Below are positions 1 to 7,860 of a stretch of DNA of 64,000 nucleotides, in pieces. The position numbers and the translations under genes were made by a program. The stretch spans positions 1 to 64,000 of the forward strand of contig JARGNX010000004.1 in assembly GCA_029210045.1 (NCBI GenBank). Direction: 5' to 3'. Source of the DNA: Coxiellaceae bacterium. Lineage in GTDB: Bacteria; Pseudomonadota; Gammaproteobacteria; Coxiellales; Coxiellaceae. Positions within the stretch are counted from its first letter, which is position 1; each line of letters opens with the position of its first letter. The notes under the pieces are model-generated. The model was not told the origin of the DNA. It was given only the letters and a program-made list of their open reading frames with translations, and did not search any database.

Positions 1-80
1 CTGCCTTGTCATCCCGATCCCTGCCTTGTCATCCCGATCCCTGCCTTGTCATCCCGGCCCCTGCCTTGTCATCCCGGCCC
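1..80. repeat. 20-bp tandem repeat, four copies
   Basis: Four head-to-tail 20-bp units read CTGCCTTGTCATCCCGATCC (twice) and the same with GGCCC at the end (twice). The array starts at the window edge, so more copies may lie outside. The unit carries the TGTCATCCCG arm of a dispersed palindromic repeat, and 81-97 supplies the complementary arm (CCGGGATCCAGG). Nothing coding is seen here. Confidence 0.9.
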
Positions 81-178
81 CCGAGCCGGGATCCAGGAAA
101 CTAATATATGGATTCCCGCTTTCGCGGGAATGACAGTCGAGGGATTGCTGCTTTCGCGGGAATGACAGTCGAGGGATT
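81..178. repeat. Palindromic repeat arm plus 29-bp direct repeat
   Basis: After the arm ending GGGATCCAGG, a 29-bp sequence starting GCTTTCGCGGGAATGACAG occurs twice, at 118-146 and 150-178. The word GATTCCCGCTTTCGCGGGAAT is itself a short hairpin. This is intergenic repeat DNA; no gene is visible before 373. Confidence 0.8.
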
Positions 179-212
179 ACCACGCAAAAGTTCGTCAGTG
201 CGTGGAATTTAC

Positions 213-250
213 GACCCCAAGTCCTTGTCCGGAGCAGGCTAGCAATCTTA
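213..250. repeat. Dispersed repeat fragment
   Basis: This 38-bp stretch (GACCCCAAGTCCTTGTCC and following AGCAGGCTAGCAATCT) closely matches 3640-3676 near the start of the AidB-like gene. It is a partial copy of that larger repeat. The rest of 251-372 is AT-rich and shows no other feature. Confidence 0.7.
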
Positions 251-372
251 GTGCGACTCAGTCATGAGGTTTATTTCTAAGTAGTGATTGTATCAATAGA
301 ATTGTTTGCGATGCTTCGATTATCTACAATAACCTTTACTTAATATAAATAGATAACGGTAAGGTTAAAGCA

Positions 373-795
373 ATGCCAGAAAAAAGAAATCAACCATTTA
401 GTACTCCACCACGGCAAGTGAAGAGGCGTAAGGTGGTTACTCCACCTGGCTCACCAGAGCAGGAGTATTCACCCATGGAAATGGGTACGGGTACGGGTGC
501 GGGTGAGAGCAAGCCATCACCAGCACGATTTTTTAGCCCTCCTCCGGCGCCTATTAAGCTGGTGGATGCTGATGGTAATGAAACCTCACCGTATAAAACG
601 CCGGGCACAACCGATTCATTGGATGGCGCTATGGCAGAGATGGGGTTGTCTACTCCACCGAGCGCGAGTAATGTATCCGTGTTGTTTGCGCCTATGGCTC
701 CGCGGCGGTCTAGAAATCCTTTGGGTGATGGGGGAGAGTCCAAGCAAGCGCAACAAGGCTTTGCTGCGCAGATAAAATTTTCTCAATTGACTTAG
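373..795 (+). CDS. Proline-rich disordered protein with NLS-like motif
   Basis: A 140-residue protein of no family that I recognise. It is rich in Pro, Ser, Thr and Gly with few hydrophobic stretches, so it is probably disordered. A basic cluster, KRRK at residues 17-20, sits between Pro-rich flanks and resembles a monopartite eukaryotic nuclear localisation signal. Nine Ser/Thr-Pro dipeptides (T11, T23, S27, S33, S49, S55, S72, T76, T94) resemble proline-directed kinase sites. There is no signal peptide. The ATG follows a weak GGTAAGG ribosome site. It stands alone, with a repeat block upstream and a convergent gene downstream. A secreted effector is one inference; the ORF could also be poorly conserved or spurious, although its composition looks coding. 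Confidence 0.55.
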   Translation: MPEKRNQPFSTPPRQVKRRKVVTPPGSPEQEYSPMEMGTGTGAGESKPSPARFFSPPPAPIKLVDADGNETSPYKTPGTTDSLDGAMAEMGLSTPPSASNVSVLFAPMAPRRSRNPLGDGGESKQAQQGFAAQIKFSQLT

Positions 796-823
796 TGACA
801 TAACAACACGGTCTATCGTAACC

Positions 824-1858
824 CTAACCCATACTTCGAGATCGTGCACTTAAGCTTCCTGCCTCTAGGTCACCCTTATTTGGCAATGCTTCTAATCCTT
901 GTAAGAATGGATTTTCTACAGCAACAGTTACAACACCTGGAGTACCATCAGGCTCAGGTGTTTTAGTTTGTTGTTCATCATCATTGCCAAAATCGAGCGC
1001 AGTACTAGCACCGCTCACTGTTCTATGGCTTTCGTTACTGTTTTGGCGTTTATGCAAGCTGCTTTGCTTTAGCTGTGGCTCTGCTGTTAAACATGTAGCG
1101 CTGAGTTTTAGTAGTATTGCGACACAGGCATAACCCATATTGGCTAATACAGCAAAACTGCTGAAGTTTGTAACCGCTTTATGCCAACCATCGGAGATAT
1201 TAAGGCCAGGCATTTTGTCTGCGATGGTATAAGTAATAAATGATAGCGTGGCGGTAGCAAGAGCGAGCTGAGATACGGCAAAAGCTAAATCTGCATTGCG
1301 GTGCCTATGTCTAATCGATGCATGTTTGGATTCTGGGTTAAATAAGTCTTTACCAATTTTTTCCGAGCTACGTAGCGAGCTATAGGCATCACTTAAGTGT
1401 GCAATGCTGTATGCGCTCATTGTGACAATAAAAATTGAAGGTGCACCTTTATTGTATATATTACATAAGGTAGAGATAGCGTTTGCGAAACAACCGATGA
1501 TATTGAATATAGCGGCGCAGGTTATTGCGGGGGGAGCAAACGAGCAGGTGGGTAGGTGCTGGCGCTTTTGAGCTAGGCAATTTCTTATCAATGAATGCAA
1601 TAGCGGCGCTGCTAATAGACATGCAGTGGCATATTGTATATTTAACATATTCGTATTGTTTTTGCCGTCTATGGGTAATGGAATGATTTGGTTGGCACGG
1701 GTATCTTGAGTTCGTAAGAAGAATAGCCAAGTAATCACAGCGGCAAGATTAATTGATAGCATTAAGCTGCTGGCATATGACATGCGTTTATTGGGTAAAG
1801 GGTGAGTGGGTGCTGCGCGTAATAGCGGTCTGCTGGCAGTGGCATCAGATAGTGACAT
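824..1858 (-). CDS. Hypothetical six-helix membrane protein
   Basis: A 344-residue protein with about six hydrophobic segments (roughly residues 31-48, 73-91, 111-133, 139-156, 189-212 and 231-252). A polar, Ser/Gln/Pro-rich C-terminal tail follows (about 255-344). No family motif was recognised. The ATG at 1858 is preceded by a good AGGAG site. It is convergent with the disordered-protein gene and 103 bp from the stop of the AidB-like gene on the same strand. A long cytosolic tail after a helical bundle fits a membrane-inserted protein of unknown role. Nothing indicates transport chemistry. Confidence 0.6.
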   Translation of the reverse strand: MSLSDATASRPLLRAAPTHPLPNKRMSYASSLMLSINLAAVITWLFFLRTQDTRANQIIPLPIDGKNNTNMLNIQYATACLLAAPLLHSLIRNCLAQKRQHLPTCSFAPPAITCAAIFNIIGCFANAISTLCNIYNKGAPSIFIVTMSAYSIAHLSDAYSSLRSSEKIGKDLFNPESKHASIRHRHRNADLAFAVSQLALATATLSFITYTIADKMPGLNISDGWHKAVTNFSSFAVLANMGYACVAILLKLSATCLTAEPQLKQSSLHKRQNSNESHRTVSGASTALDFGNDDEQQTKTPEPDGTPGVVTVAVENPFLQGLEALPNKGDLEAGSLSARSRSMG

Positions 1859-1961
1859 GGTTCGCTCCTGGTTTGATGTGTTTGCTCAAACCGTCCAGTA
1901 TGTCGCCAGCACTATTCTTCAACAACTTCATTTGTTATTTAGATATATGAAAATAGTTTTC

Positions 1962-3587
1962 TTAAATGAAACTACTATCAATAATCGATTTAAACACAGG
2001 TGAGGGTGGCAATTGACCAAAGCAATAGCGTGGGTGGTCGCCTAAGCGGGTTTGTATAAACAGCTCAGCCATATCATTTGTTTTTTGCTGTTGTAGTAGC
2101 GACGCTTGCAAACCTAATGCCAGTAGTTCGGTTAACCGTCTTGCTTGTGACTCCGCTTGTTCATGCTGTAATAATTGAGATACTTGTTTTTCTATCGGTT
2201 GATAATGGCTAGCATCGAGACCATTTTGTATTTCATTTAATACGGCGGTTAAACATGCTGGATCGTGCTGGATCGCACGTAAAACATCTAAACATTGGAT
2301 ATTACCTGAGCCTTCCCAAATCGAGTTCAGTGGTGCGTCGCGATACAATCGTGCTAAAGGGAAATTTTCAACATAACCGCTGCCCCCCAATACCTCGAGC
2401 ATTTCATTGACTAGCATGGGCGTGCGTTTGCAAATCCAATATTTGGCAATTGCCGTGGCTAAACGCACAAACTGCGCCGCTGCTTTATCACCTTGATACA
2501 TCTTATCTAAAGCATGAGCAATGCGCATGGTGAGTGTAATCGCTGCAGCCGATTCAATGCAGCCATCGGCTAATACATTTTGCATCAGTGGTTGATCAAT
2601 TAATTTTTTACCAAAGGCTTGGCGATGGCGGCAATGGTGTATGGCTTGTACCACCGCTTGGCGCATATGTGCGCTGGATCCCAAGGCGCAATCGAAGCGC
2701 GTATGATTGACCATTTGAATAATGGTGGCAACACCGCGACCCGGTTCACCGAGCATTTCTGCATAGGTGTTTTCCAGTTCGATTTCACTTGATGCATTGC
2801 TGTGATTGCCAAGCTTATGTTTGAGTTGTTGCACTTCGATGGTATTAACACTGCCATCAGGACAAAAGCGTGGCACAAAGAAACATGATAAACCGCCTTC
2901 AGCTTGACCCAGCATTAAAAAAGCATCTGACATCGGTGCGGAACAAAACCATTTGTGGCCTAATAAGCGATAGTGATCACCTTCTTGTGTTGCTTGGGTG
3001 ATATTGGCTCTGACATCAGACCCCCCTTGTTTTTCGGTCATGCCCATGCCCATGGTTAAACCAGTTTTCTCGCCCATCGGTAAAAAGCGCGGATCGTAAT
3101 TGGCATTCATGAGGTTTTTTAATACTGGCGCGTATTGATCAGGAAATTGCTGTAAGACAGGTATTACTGCGTAGGTCATGGTTAGTGGGCAGGTAGGACC
3201 TTGGTCTGTTTGCGCATATAAATAATACAGTGCTGCGCGAGAGACTTGTGCTTGCGTGACGTGGTCATCCCACGCTAAACAATGCAGGCGATAGTGTTTG
3301 CCGCGTGACATCAGTTGGTGATAAGCCGGGTTAAATTCCACTTGATTGATTTTATGTCCGCCGCGATCATAGCGCTTCAAAAGCGGGGGATAGCGATTAG
3401 CATCGATCACCCATTGCTGCCATTGTTCACTGGTGATTTCAGCGCCTAGCTTTTCTGCTTGTGGTTGGATGGCATCGGCGGCGTATTGGTTAACCAGGCT
3501 CTGTAACAGTGGGTCAGTATTGTAAGCATTGTAATCCAATAAGACAGGTGGTTGATTGCTGGCTTGGCTAAATTTATTCGATGCCAT
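1962..3587 (-). CDS. aidB: AidB-like acyl-CoA dehydrogenase
   Basis: A flavin-dependent acyl-CoA dehydrogenase family protein of 541 residues, the usual length of the AidB branch. It shows the family signature MTEKQGGSDVR, then KWFCSAPMSDA in the mid beta-domain, RQAFGKKLIDQPLMQ, and near the C-terminal domain LGGSGYVE and SIWEGSGNIQ. In E. coli AidB belongs to the adaptive response to alkylation, binds DNA and has weak isovaleryl-CoA dehydrogenase activity. Whether this homologue acts in damage response or fatty or branched-chain acyl metabolism cannot be told from sequence. The gene is monocistronic, with a repeat block directly upstream. The start ATG (MASNKF) lies just after an AAGGAAGT ribosome site. 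Confidence 0.88.
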   Translation of the reverse strand: MASNKFSQASNQPPVLLDYNAYNTDPLLQSLVNQYAADAIQPQAEKLGAEITSEQWQQWVIDANRYPPLLKRYDRGGHKINQVEFNPAYHQLMSRGKHYRLHCLAWDDHVTQAQVSRAALYYLYAQTDQGPTCPLTMTYAVIPVLQQFPDQYAPVLKNLMNANYDPRFLPMGEKTGLTMGMGMTEKQGGSDVRANITQATQEGDHYRLLGHKWFCSAPMSDAFLMLGQAEGGLSCFFVPRFCPDGSVNTIEVQQLKHKLGNHSNASSEIELENTYAEMLGEPGRGVATIIQMVNHTRFDCALGSSAHMRQAVVQAIHHCRHRQAFGKKLIDQPLMQNVLADGCIESAAAITLTMRIAHALDKMYQGDKAAAQFVRLATAIAKYWICKRTPMLVNEMLEVLGGSGYVENFPLARLYRDAPLNSIWEGSGNIQCLDVLRAIQHDPACLTAVLNEIQNGLDASHYQPIEKQVSQLLQHEQAESQARRLTELLALGLQASLLQQQKTNDMAELFIQTRLGDHPRYCFGQLPPSPVFKSIIDSSFI

Positions 3588-3620
3588 TTTTACTTCCTTG
3601 TTTGCTTTGTTATCAACTAT

Positions 3621-3824
3621 GTCATTGCGAGGAGCTTGCGACCCCGGGTCCTTGCCCGGGGCAGGCTAGCAATCTATGCTTCTGTCATGAGATTGCCTCG
3701 CCACTACGTGGCTCGCAATGACGATAGCCATCTCGGACTTTGATCTGTCATCTCGGACTTTGTGTTGTCATCCCGGACTTTGTGTTGTCATCCCGGACCC
3801 CGATCCGGGATCCAGTCAGATCCA
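3621..3824. repeat. Composite palindromic and 20-bp tandem repeat block
   Basis: The outer arms GTCATTGCGAGGAGC (3621-3635) and GCTCGCAATGAC (3711-3722) form a roughly 100-bp inverted repeat. From about 3728 a 20-bp unit (TCATCTCGGACTTTGTGTTG and variants) repeats about three times, ending in the palindrome CCCGGACCCCGATCCGGG and GGATCCAG. The inner segment 3640-3676 recurs at 213-250 and the tandem unit resembles that at 1-80. This looks like a dispersed non-coding repeat family that expands by 20-bp slippage. Confidence 0.85.
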
Positions 3825-3848
3825 GTGGTTAGTTTAACATGTTATCAG

Positions 3849-3986
3849 TTAGTGTAATCTCCACAAACCAATATCCCAAGGCTCTTGATCGAAATCAGTA
3901 CTCGGCTCAACTAAAGTAGGATCGAGCTCATCGGCAGGTTGGTGTGGAATTTCAGAATGGATATTACGCAGACGCCCTGGTATCAT
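3849..3986 (-). CDS. Possible small ORF upstream of lysS
   Basis: An ATG-initiated reading frame of 45 residues on the minus strand fills the gap between the repeat block and lysS. The predicted peptide is acidic and carries two tryptophans near the end (PWDIGLW). No clear ribosome site precedes it and no family is recognised. It may be a small protein, a gene remnant or chance. Otherwise 3588-4016 holds only repeats and the lysS leader. Confidence 0.25.
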   Translation of the reverse strand: MIPGRLRNIHSEIPHQPADELDPTLVEPSTDFDQEPWDIGLWRLH

Positions 3987-4016
3987 TAGCGCTTTTGCAA
4001 GGCATTGGGGAATACC

Positions 4017-5531
4017 GTGAGCGACATCGAACCTGTTGATTTAGAAAAGAAAGTATCTGAAGCGAATGAGCAAATTGAGCAGCGGAAGACCAAGCTCAAG
4101 GCGATGCGCGAGCAGGGTGTGGCCTATGTGAATGGCTATGAGCGCGATAGCTTGGCGGGTGATCTAAAAGGTCAATATGGCAGTATGGATAATGACCAGC
4201 TGGAACAGGCGGCTAAACAAGTCACGGTAGCTGGCCGGGTGATGACTCGCCGCACGATGGGTAAGGTCACGTTTATGCATTTGCAAGACATGACTGGACA
4301 GATCCAATTGTTTGTAGCGCGCGATAATTTGCCAGAAGGTTTTTATGCCACTGTGAAGACGTGGGACTTGGGCGATATTGTGTGGGCGCAAGGTGAGTTA
4401 TTTAAAACCAAAACGGGTGAGCTCAGTGTGCGCGTCAAACAAATCACGATGCTGACCAAAGCACTGCGACCATTACCCGATAAATACCATGGCTTAAGTG
4501 ATATCGAAGCACGTTATCGTCAGCGTTATTTGGATTTGATGACAAACGAAGCGAGTCGCAATGTGTTTAAAGTGCGCTCACAGGTGGTATCCGGTATTCG
4601 ACGCTTTTTAGAAGAGCGTGGTTTTGTTGAAGTTGAAACTCCAATGATGCACAGTCAGCCGGGTGGTGCAACGGCGCGTCCTTTTACTACGCATCATAAT
4701 GCACTTGATATGCAGTTGTATTTGCGTGTAGCCCCAGAATTGTATTTAAAACGCTTGGTGGTTGGTGGTGTTGAGCGTGTGTTTGAGATTAATCGTAACT
4801 TCCGTAACGAAGGTGTTTCAACACGTCATAATCCTGAATTCACCATGCTTGAATTTTATATGGCCTATGCAACGTATGAAGATACCATTGCGCTAACCGA
4901 AGAAATGTTTCGTGATTTGGGTCAAAGTATTCATGGCAGCTTGCAAATGACTTATCAAGGCACCGAAATTGATTTATCAAAACCATTTGCGCGCCTGACG
5001 ATTCGCGAGGCGATTTGTCATTATGGTAATAGTATCGATGATAGCGCATTAGATGATTTTGATTCAGCTAAAACCATCGCAGAAGCTCACGGTGTAAAAG
5101 TGAAGCAAGGTTGGGGATTGGGTAAAATCCATATGGAGCTATTCGAAGAAGTAGCTGAAAAAGAATTAAAGCAGCCGACCTTTATTACTGAGTTTCCTGC
5201 CGAAGTGTCTCCACTATCGCGTGCTAATGATGATAACCCATTTGTTACCGATCGCTTTGAGTTATATGCGGGTGGTCAAGAGTTAGCAAACAGTTTCTCT
5301 GAGTTAAACGATCCGGAAGATCAAGCGGCACGTTTTCGTCAGCAACTGCAAGCCGCAGCCGATGGTGATGATGAAGCGATGAGTTACGATGAAGATTATA
5401 TCACTGCATTGGAATATGGTCTGCCACCTACTGCAGGTGAAGGCATTGGTATCGATCGCTTGGTGATGTTCTTTACTGATTCAGCTTCTATACGTGATGT
5501 GATTTTGTTTCCATTAATGCGGGTGAAGTAG
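4017..5531 (+). CDS. lysS: Lysyl-tRNA synthetase, class II
   Basis: Charges tRNA-Lys with lysine in the cytosol. The 504-residue product aligns over its whole length with E. coli LysS from memory: an N-terminal OB-fold anticodon-binding domain (about 60-165), class II motif 1 around EVETPMM, motif 2 at [11 protein letters not shown], and motif 3 at [14 protein letters not shown] chose the GTG at 4017 (VSDIEPVD) because GGGGAA lies just upstream. A TTG at 4005 would add four residues. prfB, often upstream of lysS, is not seen here. The stop codon is immediately followed by the inverted repeat of an IS6 relic, which may have displaced the original downstream region. Confidence 0.97.
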   Translation: MSDIEPVDLEKKVSEANEQIEQRKTKLKAMREQGVAYVNGYERDSLAGDLKGQYGSMDNDQLEQAAKQVTVAGRVMTRRTMGKVTFMHLQDMTGQIQLFVARDNLPEGFYATVKTWDLGDIVWAQGELFKTKTGELSVRVKQITMLTKALRPLPDKYHGLSDIEARYRQRYLDLMTNEASRNVFKVRSQVVSGIRRFLEERGFVEVETPMMHSQPGGATARPFTTHHNALDMQLYLRVAPELYLKRLVVGGVERVFEINRNFRNEGVSTRHNPEFTMLEFYMAYATYEDTIALTEEMFRDLGQSIHGSLQMTYQGTEIDLSKPFARLTIREAICHYGNSIDDSALDDFDSAKTIAEAHGVKVKQGWGLGKIHMELFEEVAEKELKQPTFITEFPAEVSPLSRANDDNPFVTDRFELYAGGQELANSFSELNDPEDQAARFRQQLQAAADGDDEAMSYDEDYITALEYGLPPTAGEGIGIDRLVMFFTDSASIRDVILFPLMRVK

Positions 5532-5793
5532 GGTGGTGTCGCAAACTGGGAGCTAATTTATTAACCTTGCCGGCCAAGCTCCGGACATAAGGTTATCAAA
5601 TGATCAGTTTCAAAGGAAGACACTTCAAAAATACGATCATTCTGATGGCGATCTGCTGGTATTTGGCATATTCACTGAGTTACCGTATGAAAATGCTGCG
5701 AATATGCCGGTGTTTGAGCAATTTTATGCGTTAGCTGCGTAAGTGTGCCCATGGGTTATTTAACTTTTTTAATCAAGTTGTTGCGATGTAACC
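5532..5793 (+). mobile_element. Internally deleted IS6-family element
   Basis: The left end GGTGGTGTCGCAAA (5532-5545) and the right end TTGCGATGTAACC (5781-5793) are imperfect inverted repeats of the kind seen in IS6-family elements (consensus about GGTTCTGTCGCAAA). The roughly 260 bp between them hold the first and last codons of a transposase and little else. No flanking 8-bp duplication is visible, which suits an old copy. Confidence 0.75.
5600..5742 (+). pseudogene. IS6-family transposase remnant
   Basis: From the ATG at 5600, about 29 codons (starting MISFKGRHFKN and reaching WYLAYSLSYR) match the conserved N-terminus of IS6/IS26-like DDE transposases. The frame then jumps to the C-terminal codons (VFEQFYALAA, stop at about 5742). 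The entire catalytic DDE core is missing and the two parts are in different frames, so the gene is dead. The same C-terminal coding end recurs at 6707-6793. Confidence 0.72.
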
Positions 5794-5885
5794 GTTAGCA
5801 TCCTTTATCCCTGTGCTTGAAATACTAAATAACCGGAATTATAATATTTATACTCATATTTTATTATAATTAATTGGTAGAGCAA

Positions 5886-6350
5886 ATGAATGTAACGCTG
5901 CATTTTTCAGATATAGACCCCTCTCATAAATACCATAAAATCTCTTGTAGCTTTAATAAAGAAAAGCACATTGCCCTTATGCTCAATGTAATACGAGAAA
6001 AACATAATTATGCAATGGAGAGATTTAGAGGAGTCAAAGCAGATAAGCTCAACCTTTACACTCTAGATGGCAGAAAAGTTGAAAAAGCAAACATCATGGA
6101 TTTTTTACTTGAAGGTAAAGATATTACCCTCACCGTAAGACCGCGTCGCCATAGACATCCAGCAGCTGGAATCTTTAATATTAGGCCTCATTGCATCAAA
6201 TTACTCTATGGTAGCCCAGTGAGCGATCCTGAGCACAGTCTCGCTGCTTATCATAAAGCTGGCTCAGAAAGAGAGTTAGCACTAAAAGGTTCTTGGGAAA
6301 CAGATCCGCCAACTTATTTTACCTATATGCCATCAGCACTGCCACGTTAA
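5886..6350 (+). CDS. Hypothetical protein, possible ubiquitin-like fold
   Basis: A 154-residue protein with no family that I can name with confidence. Residues 1-85 alternate beta-like and helical segments and end in KADKLNLYTLDGRKV, then a basic stretch RPRRHRHP. The pattern (strand, helix with NVIREK, then ADKLNLY) recalls the ubiquitin-like N-terminal domain of Crinkler proteins; this is a weak visual resemblance. The C-terminal 60 residues are unlike anything recognised. I chose the ATG at 5886, preceded by GGTAGAG; a TTG at 5874 would add four residues. It lies between two IS6 relics, so horizontal acquisition is plausible. Confidence 0.5.
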   Translation: MNVTLHFSDIDPSHKYHKISCSFNKEKHIALMLNVIREKHNYAMERFRGVKADKLNLYTLDGRKVEKANIMDFLLEGKDITLTVRPRRHRHPAAGIFNIRPHCIKLLYGSPVSDPEHSLAAYHKAGSERELALKGSWETDPPTYFTYMPSALPR

Positions 6351-6422
6351 TTATTGCTATCGATTTTAATTTACTGTAATTTGTATTTCTAGAAAATACA
6401 CAGCAATCAAATCACTGCAAGG

Positions 6423-6701
6423 ATGCATAGCAATTTAGTGATGAAGACGATCAATCTGGCTACCTTTATAAAGGCTGTGGCGTATTGCGATAGTGGTATT
6501 GATGATGCACACAATCCATTACGTATCGATCACACCACTAAAGTTAAACTACCTGATGGCCGCCTATTAACTGCACCACAAATAGCTGCGATAAGAATTG
6601 CCGCACGACAATCTACGCTGTCATCTTACACGATGAAAAAGATCGTTTGGCTGCATGCCAAACCATATGCTGAGAAAAAATCAGCATTTGGATTCAGCTA
6701 A
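6423..6701 (+). CDS. Hypothetical small protein between IS relics
   Basis: A 92-residue reading frame with no recognised domain. An internal ATG at 6441 (MKTINLATF) is an alternative start; neither start has a strong ribosome site. It contains a mixed beta and alpha pattern (VKLPDGRLLTAPQIAAIRIA) and a Lys-rich end. It lies 72 bp after the preceding orphan gene on the same strand and just before the second IS6 3' end, so both genes may form one imported segment. It may be a fragment of a larger gene. Confidence 0.4.
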   Translation: MHSNLVMKTINLATFIKAVAYCDSGIDDAHNPLRIDHTTKVKLPDGRLLTAPQIAAIRIAARQSTLSSYTMKKIVWLHAKPYAEKKSAFGFS

Positions 6702-6706
6702 TTCAT

Positions 6707-6793
6707 CTGTGTTTGATCAGTTTTGTGCATTAGCCGCATAAGTGCGCCCAGAGTATCTTTAACTACGGTTGCTCAGATTTTTGCGACACAACC
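6707..6793 (+). mobile_element. IS6-family right-end fragment
   Basis: About 85 bp match the right end of the element at 5532-5793. They encode the same transposase C-terminus (VFDQFCALAA, stop) and end in TTTTTGCGACACAACC, whose complement GGTTGTGTCGCAAA fits the IS6 terminal repeat. No left half is present. Its last base coincides with the stop codon of the diguanylate cyclase gene on the other strand. Confidence 0.7.
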
Positions 6794-7752
6794 TATTCAA
6801 ACTGCGTTTTAATGCAGTTTTTACCGGCATTTTTGGCGTCATATAAGGCTTGGTCAGCTCGAGCAATAGCGGTATTGATGTCTGCATCAGATTTACGGCA
6901 TATAGAGCAGCCGATGCTAACAGTAATGGGAAAGGTTTTACCGTTGAAATCGAAGCGGTGAGATTGTACGGCTTCCAGTACTTTATTAGCCACTTGCTGT
7001 GTTTGCTCTTGGTCGGTGAGTGGTAAGATAAATGCAAATTCTTCACCGCCATAGCGTGCTAGGGTATCAATATCACGTATACAGTCAACTAGCACTTTGG
7101 CTAATTCACTGAGTACGGCATCACCCGCTTGGTGGCCTGCTGTGTCATTGACCGACTTAAAATCATCAATATCTAAAATCATAACGCCGAACTGTAAGCC
7201 GGAACGTTGAATGCGTTTGATTTCATGGTTGGCTTTTTCAAAGAAAGTGCGACGATTATACACTTGTGTGAGTTCATCTACAGATGCTAATTGTTGTAAT
7301 TGTTTTTCAGCCGCCTTCTTTTGTGTTAGGTCACGTTCGATTGCAGCAAAGTATTCAACTTCACCATTAGCATTTGCTAAAGGCACAATACTGAGATCTA
7401 ACCAATAGGCTTCGCCAGATTTACTGTAGTTGAGTATTTCAATTTGGATGGGTTGTTGCTGTTGTAATGCTTGTTTGATTTTTGCCCGTGTTTCTTTGTT
7501 GGTTTCAGGCCCTTGCAGCATGCGTGGCGTATTTCCAATGGCTTCTTCTGCGCTATATCCAGTCAATTTTGTGAATGCGTTATTTACGTAGACAATTTCA
7601 GGGCCTGGTGCTTCCATTGGGTTGGCTTTAGTGACCATAATAATGTCATTGGCATTATCAATAATATTTAGAAAGGGAATGTTCTGGAGTGCTGCGGGTG
7701 TTTCCATAATGACTTTTCCATCCATGAAAGTTTCATCATTATAACTGATCAC
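6793..7752 (-). CDS. PAS-GGDEF diguanylate cyclase
   Basis: Predicted to make the second messenger cyclic di-GMP from two GTP. The 319-residue protein has an N-terminal PAS domain of LOV-like type (about 22-145; GYSAEEAIGN then RMLQGPETN), a linker helix (DLTQKKAAEKQLQQL), then a GGDEF domain starting at DELTQVYNRR. The active-site loop reads RYGGEEF (near residue 235). An inhibitory-site RxxD (RDID) lies exactly five residues before it, so product inhibition is expected. The LOV-type photoactive cysteine is replaced (GNTPRMLQG instead of GNCRFLQG), so flavin-adduct light sensing is unlikely. It has no membrane segment. It stands alone on the minus strand, with its 3' end abutting the IS6 relic. 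Confidence 0.92.
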   Translation of the reverse strand: MISYNDETFMDGKVIMETPAALQNIPFLNIIDNANDIIMVTKANPMEAPGPEIVYVNNAFTKLTGYSAEEAIGNTPRMLQGPETNKETRAKIKQALQQQQPIQIEILNYSKSGEAYWLDLSIVPLANANGEVEYFAAIERDLTQKKAAEKQLQQLASVDELTQVYNRRTFFEKANHEIKRIQRSGLQFGVMILDIDDFKSVNDTAGHQAGDAVLSELAKVLVDCIRDIDTLARYGGEEFAFILPLTDQEQTQQVANKVLEAVQSHRFDFNGKTFPITVSIGCSICRKSDADINTAIARADQALYDAKNAGKNCIKTQFE

Positions 7753-7860
7753 TTACTGAAATAACATGCGGGGTTGCTTGCTGATTTTCTGCACGGTTTG
7801 CAATGTGTTCTTACCCTGGGTATATTTTCCGGCTTGTGGGAAAATAGTAGGAGAAAAATT

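Noticed and set aside
1..80. CRISPR array
   Set aside because: Units are directly adjacent 20-bp tandem copies without spacers, so it is a tandem repeat, not CRISPR.
390..743. Open frame of 117 codons on the minus strand opposite the disordered protein
   Set aside because: It is a shadow of the plus-strand gene, with no ribosome site and no sensible protein composition.
2600..2878. Minus-strand frame inside the AidB-like gene
   Set aside because: It lies in another frame of a well-supported gene and has no independent motif.
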